NCBI GenBank assembly: GCA_958450365.1
Contig: CAUEEP010000731.1
Coordinates: 1,036,501-1,100,500, forward strand
Length of the DNA: 64,000 nt
Direction: 5' to 3'
Source: Mesorhabditis belari
Lineage: Eukaryota; Nematoda; Chromadorea; Rhabditida; Rhabditidae
The notes under the pieces were generated by a model. The model saw nothing but the letters and a program-made list of their open reading frames with translations, made no database searches and had not been told where the DNA came from. The position numbers and the translations under genes were made by a program. This document shows positions 33,384-52,524 of the stretch, piece by piece. Each line of letters opens with the position of its first letter. The stretch's first letter is position 1.

Positions 33384-36300
33384 ATGGGAAACTCCCACGG
33401 TCATCGGAGTCGTGCCTTCAGCCGACAAAGCACCTCCTCCGAGCAATCGAATACCACGATTCCGTATAGGTGAGTGAAAAAATTGGTAAATCAAATATTA
33501 AAAATTACTTATGATGTTTTTAAATCAAAGAACCCTTCACAAACTCGATTGGACTCGGAAACTCGGAAAATGATCAGACATTTCCGAAATTTTTCGAAAA
33601 ACCCCATTGAACCCATGAAATTTCTCATTTCCTCACGAAAATCCTAAAATTTGCGGTCCAAATTTTAGCTAAAGAGAGCCCGAATTTCATTTTTTATTTA
33701 CTTATGCTAAAAGATTGAAAAGAAAATGATGTTTCAAAAAGATTCTTGAGACAATTTTTGTGACGAATCAATTAAGATGTCGTTTTTGGGTTGAACTTGT
33801 TTAATATTGAAACTAGCTCTTTTTAAAATGAGCTATTCTTTGTTTCTTGAATGAAATTCTTGAATTCAATGAAAAACCATCCAATTCATTTCGACGTAAT
33901 TTGAAATGTTTAGAAATTGACGCATAACTGTGAATAGTGCTTTTAGCTTAACGTTGTCCATTGGAAACTTGTATAACTTGAAACTCGCTCTTTTTAAATG
34001 ATTTAAATGATTACTCAATTCATTAATAGCTAAGAAAACTATGAAAAATGGTCAATTATTGAATTGAATTTGATCCAATGTATCCCTCTGGAATCTGAAA
34101 TCTGAAATCCTAAAAATTTCAAAAAGCCCAACTGTTCGTGATATTAGAGGGACCTTTTCCATCGGAAACCCTCAAAAAGTGAAACTCAATTTTTTTTTTT
34201 AATAATTCAAGGACTATAAAATCGTTTAGAGCTGAAAAAGCCATGCAAAACCTATAGCTGAACTTAAAAATGGTTAATTCTTGAATTGAATGCAATTCTC
34301 CATAAAAATTGAAAGTCTGAAAATTCAAAAAAACAGTGAGAGTGCTGGATCTTGTCTTTTTGAGAACTCAAAGTGAAACTAGCTCTTTATTAAACGATTC
34401 AAATACATTTACAATGCAATAGAATCAAGAAAATTACCAAAAACAATCACGAAAACAATAGAAAAAATCAAAAAAACCGAATTCGTTCGGTTTGGAAGGG
34501 AAAAATTGAAAGAAATTTTTGATTCAAACAGCTCAAACTTTAACAGAATACTTCAATAAAAATATTTTGAATATCTCTGATTCTCTTGTCCTTCTTCTAA
34601 AGATAAATCATTGTGCAATGCGTGAGAGGGTACCGATGAGGCAATCATTATTTAGATATTTATATAGCATAGCACAATCACTAATCTATCGAGAAAATAC
34701 AATAAAATAGAACCAATCGTTGGCTCAGTATTTCAAAGCCAAACAAAAGCAATGTCTGGCTTGATGTCTTGAACAAAAGCAATGTCGAGAAAACAAAATA
34801 CAAAGTGTGCTCCGTTCCCTTTTTATCACACAAACGATCTTTAGAGGAAGGACAAGAGAATCAGAGATATTCAAAATCAAAGCAGATCAAATAAGATTTC
34901 ACAGAAAAGAGCGACTTTTCTGCACAATCATTTTTACTAAAAGCTAAACATAGCATAAAAAATTGAATCCTTTAACTACAGCAAAAAGATAATTATTTTT
35001 TTCTAGAAGCCAAAGCGTCCGGGTGACAGCTTGCCGTCTTCCATCTTCGAATTCTTCAACAGACTCCGAGCCGAACAACAATCAACCGATCAACGGGAAA
35101 TCGAACAGTGTCGTGGGTTTTGATTGTTTTTCGAAATTTATCTTGTTCTCTCCGAACCACGTAAACCCACTCTTTCTGGCGCACTCAATTCTATCATTTC
35201 CTCTCACAGGAACGAGGTTTCACGAGGGAAATAAAAGAATTAAGTGCGCCAGAAAGGGATTTTTACGAGATTTGAGCTCAAAGTATATCCGGGATTACTT
35301 ATTTTAGTATACATGAGCCTGAGCCTGAGCCCGAGCCTGAGCCTGAGCCCGAGCCTAAGCCTAAGCCTGAGCCTAAGCCTGAGCCTGAGCCTAAGCCTGA
35401 GCCTGAGCCTGAGCCTGAGCTTGAGCCTAAAATGTTTTAAAAACAGAAACTTCCAAAAACTAAGAAAGAAATTGCGAAATTACTGTTAACAAACTGAATA
35501 AACCGTTTTGCAATTGATGTAAAATAACTTGAAACATGAATTACCAAATGCGATTTTGCGATTTTAAAGTTTTAGCTTTAAAGCCTTTAATTCTTCATTT
35601 AAATGACATCACCAAAATTTCCCCAAATTTCTTATTTACTTCACTGCATTCAGCCTTTGTTCTCAGGTCAAATAAAAAGTGCAGAACACAGCCGAAAAGC
35701 TAGAGAAAACTGAAAAAAAGACTAAAGGAAAATAATATTCAGTGAAGCTTTCAATAATTTTTTGTCTTTTTTCTTTTTTTGGACTTTATTTGTCTCCGAG
35801 GAGGCGGAAAATTCCGGAAATTATTCGTCGTTTTTTGACCGAAAAGAGGAAAAAGGAAAAGCTCTTCCTTAAAGAAACTTTTGTTTCAAAAAAAGGATTA
35901 CTTAGCTCGTTTTCTTTTAGGGAAAAGCTTCGAAGGGAAAATCAGGAAAAGGTGAAAAATGTAACCTCTCACTTGGGCGAATCATTAGCTCGGAAATAGG
36001 TGAACGGCTTGTTCAAAGGGGAAACAGCTTTTCGGGGATCTAAAGAGTTGCAGAGACTAGTTTTGTCAGGTTGAATTTATTGAAGCTGAAGTCAACTTTG
36101 AAACTGAATACTTTATCCAGCCATTAAAAGAGTGTTCTCATCTAATCCTTTTTCTAACAAAGATATTTCAGGTAAACCACCGTAATCCCATTATTCGATC
36201 AGCTTAATTTCCGTACCAAATTGACTGAGCCTTGGGATTCCGTGATCGATTTTATTTGACCAAAAATTTGAAAAAAACAAAAACTGAGCTAATCAAGGGG

Positions 36301-39300
36301 AAAAGTGGCGGGTGGATTACGGTAGTTTTAGGTCAAAATGGGGATTACTTACAGTAAAGTAGATTTGCGGATGGATTCCTTTGAAACTCACTGAAATAGT
36401 TTTTAACGATAAAAACTCAAAAAGAAAACCCGATCCAAAACATGATCAATGAATTGAAACTGATCCGACACTGACGACTTTGATCTTATGTATTTTTGAA
36501 ACAAAGCATTTTCAAAATTTTCAAAAATCTTTAAAAACCTTGTTAAACCAAAATAAACGACTGTTTTTCACTCGTAAAACAATATATTCGCTTCTTCGAG
36601 GTAATCAGCAATTAATCGTTTCGAAATCGGCTTTATATTAAGTATTTTGAAACGAAGATTTCCTCATTCCATCAAATCTCGAGTTTTTTGGTATTTGTTG
36701 ATAAAAAATGGGCCCGTAAATTGCATTTACAGTTGCATTTACAAAATGAACCCCTATTTCGTCTTCTTATCTCAATTTGCATTAAAAATTCCATAATTTG
36801 ATAAAAAAGGCTTCGATTTTCAACTTTTACAGACTAATATCGATGTCTGTAAAAGTTGAAAAACCTTGATCAAAGCGAACCTTGATCTCTCCAAAAAGCA
36901 GCCTTGCTTTTTAGAGGCCAAAATCTCATTGAAGACTTTAAAAATGCGTTTCCCTACCGATCACCAATCACAAAACCCTACAATTCTCAGAAAAACCTAA
37001 AAAAGTGACATGTTCAAGTTTATTTTTGAATCAAAACTTTTCAAATTCGATTCTCGGGGGTTAATTTTGAAAGGAATTCCTGAAAATTCCTGAAAAAAAA
37101 AAAAATCGGGAAATTCTCGGAAAAAAAAAATAAAATTTGGCCTCTCTTTAACTAAAATTTGCGCCACAAATTTTAGGATTTTCGTGAGGAAATGAGAAAT
37201 TTCATGGGTTCAAGGGTTTTTCGAAAAATTTCGGAAAATTTCCGAAATGTCTGATGATTTTCCGAGTCCAATGGAGTTTGGGTTCTTTGGAAGGGCTCTT
37301 TGGAACGTAGTTCTTTGATTTAAAAACATCAAACTAAAGTTTAAAAGTTAGAATCGAGTAATGCACATTGATTTCAGAGTGATACGCTATTTTAAAGCTA
37401 GTAACCACGCTTCCCCAAGACTACAGCCAAATTTCCTCAACTCAGGCGAAAAACTTTGAAACATAAGAATTTCCAGAGCTCCGCCGACCATGATGTGCTT
37501 CAAGTGGCGCAGAGATGTGTGGCGCCGATAAAGCAACGAAAAGTAAGCTTATACTTTTGACAGAACCTTGTTTTTTTGGTGTTCTTTATGCTCTCCACAT
37601 CTCGTAAACACCCCATTTCTAGTAAAATGCAATTTTTCCATTTTTCTCTCACCAAATGATTGCTGTAAGAAGGGAAAAATGGAAGAATTGCAGTGGGCCA
37701 GAGAGGGGATGTTTACGAGATTTGGATAGCATAAAGTATGCAACGGAGCCAAGCTAAATCCTAAAATAGAACCAACCTAACTCTTTATTTCTCAAGTTAT
37801 GCTGAATAAGTGAATTCAATGTGTATTCAATAAATAGTTGTATGCGCTTTTGCCTTCAAGTATTCGGGACTAAAAATGATATGTTAGAATGTCATGAAAA
37901 GTGATTAAATTGGAAAATTTGAAGATTTCAAAGCCTCTCAATTCTTGAATATTCACTTAAAAATTTAAGCTCAAAATTCAGATCAGTCGAGCCGCATCAG
38001 CGGGGCGAATCCGGCGGAATCGTCTCGATTTAACGGGTTTCTCAAAGGGAACTGCGTTGAGGGAATCGAATAAAGTAAGAAATGAAGAAAAACTAAGTCA
38101 AGAAAGTTTCTTTCGTTAAATTTTACGACTTAAAATTGTAGAAATAGACAATAAACTAATTGCGTTCAATCCTTTCTTACGCTATCTATCTTGAAACTTG
38201 GTTTTTTTTAAACTTGCGCGATCTATCAATATTTAAAGTTTTTGCAAAAATAACCTAAAATTTAGATAAAATTCAGTTCGAAAACATTTTCAGGAAGCCG
38301 TACAACAATCGTGGAGCGTTTTGCTGAGTCTCAGCGGAGATATCACGCAGATCGGATTGGGCATCTATCAGGTTTTTGAATTTTATAGAGAATCTTACAA
38401 TTAGACTAGAAAAAATTTGATTATTTGAATGAAATGAAAAGCTATTCCCTCATTTCAATCAATCTCAGTCATTAAACCCCTTTTTTTGTCTGCAAAAACC
38501 TCCAAAATTTGAAAACAGAGGTTTTCCGGGCGCTGGTTTAGAATTTTGCATTAACTTTCCCGTTTATCTACTGCTATCTCCACCCGTTTACCCAGAAAAT
38601 AACGGTTTTTCTCATGTTGATCAGACATTTCCTGGGCATTTGATAGTGTTTCTTGGTGATTTCGGTAATAGAATTGATATTGAATCAAAAAAACTAGCGA
38701 TTTCCTTTGTGCAAATCGATATAATGAAGCCGACACCCAGGCAGTGTGTCAGAAGTGTCAGAAGCGATTTTTTTTTTCCATAAACGAGATGAAAAGAACA
38801 CAAAGCTCGGTTTGAATGTTAAATTTGACCGAAAAAAATGAATAACTTCCTTTAAATTCAATATTTTTGCAATAGCTTTTCAGATCTAGAAATGATAAGG
38901 AAAAGTTTGATAATAAAATGTAGTTAGCTTTAGCTTTAGTAGAAATTTGTTATATATATCGTAGCCGATTGAATGAATGAAATTTTTTGGCAAATCTTTC
39001 TAGTAGAACAACCCTTTAATGTATGAGGACAATATTATATCATGTTGTAGCGAATTCAATTCTGCCGATTATGAATGAGTCGGTCTAGGAGCGTCCAACC
39101 ATCAAGTATTTAGTATCATTCAACGCAGAATCATTAATAATTATGTTCAATTTTTTAAATTAGAAAGATTGGATAAAAAGAAAAGAAATTATGGGGTTTC
39201 AAAGTTTTCTCTTGAACAGAAAACAGTTTTTTACCCCATAATTTTTTTCTTTTTATCCAATCTTTCTAATTTAAAAAATTGAACATAATTATTAATGATT

Positions 39301-42300
39301 CTGCGTTGAATGATACTAAATACTTGATGGTTGGACGCTCCTAGACCCACTCATTCATCATCGGCAGAATTGAATTCGCTACAAGATGCTCTAATATTGT
39401 CCTCATACATTAAAGGGTTGCTCTACTAGAAAGATTTGCCAAAAAATTTCATTCATTCAATCGGCTACGACATATAGATTCCAAAAAGGTGAGTAGTTTC
39501 ACATAAAAACTCGAATTTTCTAGGAAATTTTATCGAATTCGTTTTTTTTCTTCGCCAGCTAGATAAGTTGAAAAAATTAGATTCAAAATTCCCCTTAAAA
39601 AGCTGAAACAACTTGAAACATCATTTGCAAACTTCATTCATCAATTCAAGACCGAACATTTCACCGAACAACTTTAGCGACTTCTTCTTTGGACTTCAAA
39701 ATTAGACTTCATAATCCCCTCCAATCCTTATCAAACTTGAAACATTTCTTTCCCATTCAGAAAATCTTCGAAGCTGCCCCCGATCTCCGGGCCGTTTTCT
39801 CTGTTCCCGAGCACGTGCACGATTTGCAGGTGAATTTTCGGCGTTTTCATGTTAATCAGCTTCTCAAAATAGACGAAAATTAATAGCAGAATGTTGCGTA
39901 AGCAGGAAAAAATAGTGTAAAAGCCAAAAATAGCTTTTGATAACTGTAAGTGGATTGTTTAGTTTCTGAAAACGTCAAAATTATTGTAAAGGAGCTGGTG
40001 AAAGAATTGTTTTAAGTGATTTCACTCGAGAACGAGAACGTTCACATTCTGTTCATTCAATTACCGATTGTTCAGGTTGAAATCACAAGCCCGCAACTGA
40101 TTTTTTTGAGAACCTTACTTAAAGTTGAAACTTGAAACTTGAAAAAATTGCGTAATGTAAAAATTTAAACGAAAAATTGAGATGAGATAAAATTGAAGCC
40201 ACGGTTCCGATACGGTTCTTTTTTTGATCTAATACGGTTCCAATACGGTTCCAGCTTTACAGGAAATGCGAAAATTTTCTCATTCAATTAACTTATTAAT
40301 CTAAACACTCTAGTTGTTCGGTTTGAAACCACAAATTCGATAATCTATCTTTACCCGTGAATCCCTCATTCTTAGAGTTATCGTAATTCAGTATTGAGTA
40401 ATGAAAACATTGTAGAATTCTTGAAATAATCGATATAGGCCAAAACTTGAAACCTAAAAAAATTGCATAGTGTAAAAATTTAAACGAAAAATTGAAGCCA
40501 GAAGCTTTACAGGAAATTCGAAAATTTTCTTATTCGATTAATCTAAACACTCTAGTTGTTCGGTTTGAAAGCACGAATTCGATAATCACTAACGATAATC
40601 TATCTTTACCCGTGAATTCCTCATTCTTAGAGTTACCGTAATTCAGCATTCAGTAATGAAAACATTGTAGAATTCTTGAAATTGTAGAATCCTCGATATA
40701 GACCAAAAAATCTTAATGACATCGAAAAGCGGTTAACATAAACAACACCAGCTTTTAAAATTTAGACATACTGTAGCTAGAGCAGGGAATTCAATTCTGG
40801 GGAGAGATTTAGAAAGAAATCGACGCTAAAAAATGTTCTAATAAAGAAAGCTTTGTTATGCGAATGCTGAAAAAGTTGTGCCTATGCTCAAGAATTTGAT
40901 CTTATCTTACAAATTGAAACCTATACATTTATTCACCTGAATAATGTGATACAAAAAATGTACAAGCAGCCCTAAATGTAGAGAAGAAAATGCATATATC
41001 TAGGAAAAGAACGACTAAGCTAACCAGCGGGATCGAATCTTGACTTCTTGACACTTGACCTCTCGACTAAGATATAGGACTAAGAAGATTTGACTAGAAA
41101 AGAGAAGATTTTTTTCGTTATTTAAAAATGATGAAATTAAAATTATAAGAATATTCTGTGACATCCAGATAAAAGAAAATCGAGAAAAAAAAAGGAATTG
41201 CAAAAGTTTTTAATGCTAAAAGTCGAGAGTGAAATTCGAATTCGAGTCGGAAAAAATTTTGAAGAAATTTTCCCTATTGTTTTTGTGATTTTTAAAAACT
41301 AAAACAATAGAGTGACATCCAGATCTAAGAAAAATAGCATTAAATGTTAAGAGCACTTTTTAAATGTTAAGAATGTCGAGAGTGAAATGACTTAGATAAA
41401 CTTTTCAGTCATATCCCGATTTCCATCGTTCCGGGAAACTCTTCGTGTCAGTGATCGATTTGTGCGTGCGGAGCATTCATTCGCTCGACTCCGACATGGG
41501 ACCGATTTTGGTGAGTCTTTGAAATTCACGATTCCTTTGAACAAACAAGAAGCTGAAGCTGAAGTTGTCGAAGCTGAAGTTCAAATTTCAAGTTTCAAAT
41601 TTCAAATAGACAAGGTTTATGCGCAAATTTCTATTACTGTTTCCTTAAGCTTTTATGAAACTCAAGAATTTTGTTGGAAAATGCTCATAATCAAGTTTGA
41701 AAAAAAGCTCGTTTCAAAGTGATTGGGTTTTAAGGCGCAGAAAAGAGGCAAAACCTGCTCAATAACTTCATAAATCACAATCACAATCATATCATCATAA
41801 AATCATTATTGACTTTTGTTATGTTTAAAAAAAACTAGAAGATAAGGACTTTAGCTAGAAGAAGGAATGATTAAGACTCGAATAACGAGCGACTAATGCC
41901 TTAAGTTGAAACTAAACTTTTCAAATGATAAAAACGATTGATATTTGAATAATTTTATATTTTAAAATAATCAATGCGTTAGGGTTGACAATTTCTAAAT
42001 TATTTATAAACGATCCTTCACAAATAATCATTTCTAATTCTTAAAAATGACAGAAACTGACAAAAAGATTGGCATTTGAACACATTTCAACCTATCCCTC
42101 TTTTTCGAGATTTATTCAAAGTTAATCCCACGGTTAGTTCAAGGAGAGGTTCTTTCGTTTTTGAAATTCCAGTCACCTCCAATAAGTTTGTTTATAACTC
42201 TTTTCCAATAAGAACTGCCAGAATTTGGAATCGACTCCCCAGAGTTTTGAGAGAGTCCAATAGTCTCGAAGCCTTTAAATTATCTGTAGATGATCTTGAT

Positions 42301-44343
42301 CTTGAAGCTCTCAGTGGATCCTTGACGCTATCTGTGCTACCCACATTTTACATATATTATATTGTGTTTCTTTTTATCGGCCCTTTTCGTGTTATGTGTA
42401 TGAATTCATGTGTTTTAATCTTAAATCTAGCGCACTTTATCTCAGGTCCTGAATAAAGTATCTATATATATATGTTTTGTCTGATTTAGATTTCCGTCCG
42501 ATTTAGATTGAACTTATCGCGGACGTCCGATTTAGATTACAGTCTATATCGGACGTCCGATATAGACTGTAATCAATAAAAGACCTTTGAAAAATGCAGA
42601 AAACTATAGAAAACGCTTAAGAACATATATTAAGCATGTTTATATTATTGTTCAATCTGTATAAGACGTATTATTGTTCAATCTATATAAGATTTAGATT
42701 GAATCTAAATCGGACGGAAATCTAAATCGGACACAACATATATTGGGTTGTCCAGTTCTGAATGCGCGTTTGCACTATTTTGTAAATTTCTCAAGATATC
42801 GAACAGCTGTATATGAGTGTTATATATCATTCGAAAGCTGAACATCTCCTCTATATTTTGGAATAAAAAGCTTTGGAATTTGTTCAGCTTTTGGGCAAAT
42901 TGACTGCACAAAGGGAGAGGTCGTTTTCGAAAAAACCCACTCCAGCGTAGCTATTCCTCAAGTTTTATGGTGTAAAATAACCGCCCAGAAAAGAAAAGAA
43001 AAGGAAAGATGCTCTGAAATCGTTATATTTAAAAAAAGTTGTATTGATATATCTATTGGCCAAAAATCAAACGGTTAACTCAACTTGAGAGGAGCCAAAA
43101 CTTGATCCAAAGGCACCGTTCCATTTTTTGGCCACCCCTTCTTCTGTGCAGTCAATTTGCCCAAAAGCTGAACAAAGTCAAAAACTTTTAATATCAAAAT
43201 GTAGAGGAGATCTTCAGCTTTCGAATAATACTCATTTATATCTTTTTCTCGATTTCGGTATCATGAGAAATTTACAAAATAGTAAAAAACGCGCATTCAT
43301 AACTGGACAACCCAACATATAAACGATCTTTCACAAATAATCATTTCTAATTCTTAAAAATGACAGAAACTGACAAAAAGATTGACATTTGAACACATTT
43401 AAATCCTTTTGAATCATTAAAAACCTCGAATCAACCCTCAATTAACAATTTCAAAGCCTGAATGCGAACAAATTCAAATGCGAACTTTGAAACTGATCAA
43501 AGACTCATATTTAAACGCGTTTTTAATTGTTGTAAAGGATTTAGCTCAACAAACCTTTGTAATTCTTAACTCAATTTTGAAACTAGCAAAAAAAACTTCA
43601 GGTAATGTACGGCCGACGACATTTCCACCGACAAGAGCAAGGCTTCCGAATACAATACTTGCCGCTATTCGAGAATTGCATGATCGAGTACATTGTTGAG
43701 GTTAGCTGGAGAAGGCAAATTTCAAAAAAAACTTGTTGATTTCCAGAATTTGCCCGACGAGGAAAAAACGAATGAGGCGGTGATCGGGTGGAACAATTTG
43801 ATTAAGTGAGTTTGAAAAGCACCAGCTCCTTAAAATTGGAGATACCGTCCACTCAACGTTCAACTTGAAACTAGGTTTTCAAGATTTCGCGTAAAAGTCA
43901 ATTCTTTTGATAATTTGTTGTGAAAAGCAGTGAGTGATTAACTAAAAGCTAGATCCCAGTCAACTAAAGTTCAAAGTTGAAACTTTGTAAGAAGAATCGA
44001 AATTTTCTAATTGTTCTGGCTCGAGTTTTAATCTAAAGAATCCAGAACAAAAAAAACCCTTTGAGATTAATCTTTAACAAAAAAAGAAGAAATCTAAAAG
44101 CTAAAAGCAACAGCTAACAAAGCTAACAAAAATTGCCAACAACCTAATAGCTACCAACCATTAGCTTCCAGGAATCCAGTTTTATACCTTAAACATTGAA
44201 ACAAAGCTTTATCTGAATTATTCAATTAAAATCATTTATTTTTATAAAAACAAAATTCTAGGTACATTTGCGGGAAGCTCGCCGAGGGTTTCCAATTGGA
44301 ACGAATGCGGAATGCGCACATTCGACGGAAGAGTGTACTGTAG
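33384..44343 (+). CDS. Globin with N-terminal extension, probably N-myristoylated
   Basis: Ten exons: 33384-33469, 35007-35112, 37477-37542, 37982-38074, 38294-38371, 39761-39829, 41409-41510, 43602-43700, 43747-43805 and 44262-44343, giving 279 residues. The protein begins MGNSHGHR, a good N-myristoylation signal, followed by a Ser/Arg-rich extension of about 115 residues. The globin fold starts near VQQSW (120-124, conserved A-helix Trp). Phe156 fits position CD1. His207 in MYGRRHF fits the proximal F8 histidine that binds haem iron. In the E helix the usual F-x-x-H-G reads FHRSG, so the distal position appears to be Ser174. This pattern resembles the divergent, membrane-attached neuronal globins of C. 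elegans (glb family). The role would be redox or oxygen signalling rather than storage; that is inference. The exact glb orthologue is not identified. Confidence 0.86.
33530..33700. repeat. Inverted repeat, left arm (globin intron 1)
   Basis: Returns in opposite orientation at about 37130-37310 in globin intron 2, including GACATTTCCGAAATTTTTCG and CATGAAATTTCTCATTTCC. The two arms flank exon 2. Confidence 0.75.
35150..35290. mobile_element. MITE family C just after globin exon 2
   Basis: Inverted halves around CTTTCTGGCGCACTCAATTC and its complement. It starts about 40 bp after the donor at 35112. Confidence 0.75.
35311..35430 (+). repeat. Degenerate telomere-like array (GCCTGA/GCCTAA)n
   Basis: About twenty hexamer units, mostly GCCTGA with several GCCTAA and GCCCGA. 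GCCTAA is the complement of the nematode telomere unit TTAGGC. It lies in globin intron 2. Confidence 0.85.
36176..36324. mobile_element. MITE family D
   Basis: CCACCGTAATCCCATT at the left, GGATTACGGTAGT at the right. It lies in globin intron 2. Confidence 0.65.
37130..37310. repeat. Inverted repeat, right arm (globin intron 2)
   Basis: Inverted partner of 33530-33700, with the shared block GGATTTTCGTGAGGAAATGA. A short A-rich insertion precedes it. Confidence 0.75.
37568..37740. mobile_element. MITE family C
   Basis: Inverted halves with AAACACCCCATTTC and its complement. The GCGCACTC core is decayed (CCAGTAAAATGC-like). It starts about 25 bp after the donor of globin exon 3. Confidence 0.65.
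38952..39478. mobile_element. Large foldback element in globin intron 5
   Basis: Two arms of about 240 bp, nearly perfect inverted copies with ends TCGTAGCCGATTGAATG and its complement, around a loop of about 35 bp (39195-39235). It has no coding capacity. The high arm identity implies a recent insertion or recent arm homogenisation. Confidence 0.85.
42007..42087 (+). repeat. 80-bp direct repeat, left copy
   Basis: Repeats at about 43319-43400 with two or three base differences. It borders the LINE tail and nested MITEs, so it may be an unusually long target-site duplication. Confidence 0.75.
42080..42475 (+). mobile_element. 5'-truncated non-LTR retrotransposon (LINE) 3' tail
   Basis: An open frame encodes the C-terminal tail seen after the reverse transcriptase in jockey/CR1-like LINEs: [20 protein letters not shown], then [16 protein letters not shown] and [14 protein letters not shown]. 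It ends after TGAATAAAGTATC and a TA-rich tail, as LINE 3' ends do. The catalytic domains are absent, so this copy is dead. Confidence 0.8.
42479..42733. mobile_element. Palindromic MITE family K
   Basis: The ends are CTGATTTAGATTTCCGTCC and its complement, with inner TCGGACGTCCGA palindromes. It sits right behind the LINE tail and right before the family G element. Confidence 0.75.
42743..43315. mobile_element. Long inverted-repeat element, family G
   Basis: A 573-bp copy of the element at 17383-17951, with the same TTGGGTTGTCC ends, flanked by TATA on both sides. It lies in globin intron 7. Confidence 0.8.
43319..43400 (+). repeat. 80-bp direct repeat, right copy
   Basis: Partner of 42007-42087, starting four bases after the family G element ends. 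Confidence 0.75.
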
Positions 44344-44369
44344 ATTTAGCGATTTAGCGTACTGTACCT

Positions 44370-44514
44370 TATGATCTCAAAAATCTCGTAAAAAAAAATC
44401 CCCATTCTGGCGCACTCAATTCCTCGATTTCCCTCAGAGCAACGAGGGAAAATGGAAGAATTGAGTGCGCCAGAAAGGGGGTGTTTACGGGATTTGAGAG
44501 CACAAAGTACACTT
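44370..44514. mobile_element. MITE family C just after the globin stop codon
   Basis: Inverted halves around CATTCTGGCGCACTCAATTC, right edge GAGAGCACAAAGTACA. It begins 27 bp after the stop codon, so it probably lies within or next to the 3' UTR. Confidence 0.75.
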
Positions 44515-44870
44515 GTAAAAACTTTTGTTTTATTTGATTATTATTTATTGATTGAGAAATATTTCGATCGGTAATGATTAAAAAAATTTTGATCATTACC
44601 TTGAAACTTGTAAATACTAAATACTGTAAATTGAAACTTGCAATTTTTGTTCGAAAACGAGACGTCGAAACCGGTAGTCGAACACTTTTCGGGAGAAATT
44701 TTAGAAATTCTTTGTTTTTTGTTTTATATTTCTTGTATTTCATTATATTTCATAAGTCTCAGTCTCTTATTTGAATACCTTTTAAACTTTTCATTTCATA
44801 ATTAACATTGTTTTCAATCTTTTCCACTCGTCTAATCCATTTTCTAAAATGCAACCATTTCCGTCAAAAC

Positions 44871-44998
44871 TACCGTAATCTGCTAGCCATTTTTCCTTTT
44901 GATCAGCTCAATTTTGGTGACATTTGACGAGGAAATCACAAGGCTTTGTCAATCATACAAAAATTGGGCTGATTAAATGAAACTAGGTGCACTACGGC
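44871..44998. mobile_element. MITE family D
   Basis: TACCGTAATCTGCTAGCC at the left; the right end is decayed (CACTACGGCA). Confidence 0.6.
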
Positions 44999-45562
44999 AC
45001 AACAAAATACTATCATAGTTGAGTTAGTTTTCCAAGGATTGCCCTCCCAAAAACCCGATCTAATTAATCAACTTTGAAACATCAACTTTTTTCTCTCTTC
45101 ATTTTCTTCTTAATAACGCTAAATGATAAACCTGATTCCAAAAATTGTGCAAAAATTTGAATCTCATTTTCTTTGTCTATTCTAATTTTATTTTTTCCTT
45201 AAAACGGGTAGCCCCATTTTGTCTGTCTAAAATGAATTGTTCATATTGTTCATGTACAAATTTGCATTCAATTCTTCTTCAGAACAGAACAAACCTCAAC
45301 AGTTTTCAAAAAAACAGGTTTCAAGTTTTCTCTTATCAAAGCAAATAGACCCGTGCCTGAGGCAAAGATCGCGATCTTTTGATTGACGATCGATCGATCG
45401 ATTGTCGACGATGACGATGGATCGTCATGAACGTGAACAAAACCAACAGCTAAAGCATAATTTTCGTGAATTTCTTCATGAATTTCATCACGAAAACCAT
45501 CGTAATGCAAATTGTTGGCAATGATGCAATTGAATGAGTGAAAAGTGGCCCAAAAAAAGGCC

Positions 45563-45569
45563 ATATAAG
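45563..45569 (+). promoter_or_regulatory. ldh-1: TATA-like box of lactate dehydrogenase
   Basis: ATATAAG in the context GGCCATATAAGACC lies about 98 bases before the first exon boundary and 113 before the start codon at 45676. Just upstream is a run of GATCGATCGATCGAT and GATGACGATGG motifs. The position suits a core promoter; it is inferred. Confidence 0.4.
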
Positions 45570-45675
45570 ACCAAAATTTCGTCATTTCGTCATCAAATTC
45601 GTATTTGCTGAGCTTTCTGAAAATTTTCAAACAATTTTCTGATTTTTTTTGAAATTCCAGAAGAATTACTGCAAG

Positions 45676-52524
<6,849 letters not shown>

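Larger units (their letters stand above)
44344..45675. other. Intergenic stretch between globin and lactate dehydrogenase
   Basis: It holds a family C MITE (44370-44514), a family D MITE (about 44871-44998), and the presumed lactate dehydrogenase promoter (about 45350-45660). No further gene is accepted. A 148-codon - strand frame at 45268-45714 overlaps that promoter and has no recognisable domain. Confidence 0.55.

Noticed and set aside
42080..42475. Protein-coding gene of about 126 codons
   Set aside because: The product is the C-terminal tail of a LINE, truncated at its 5' end.
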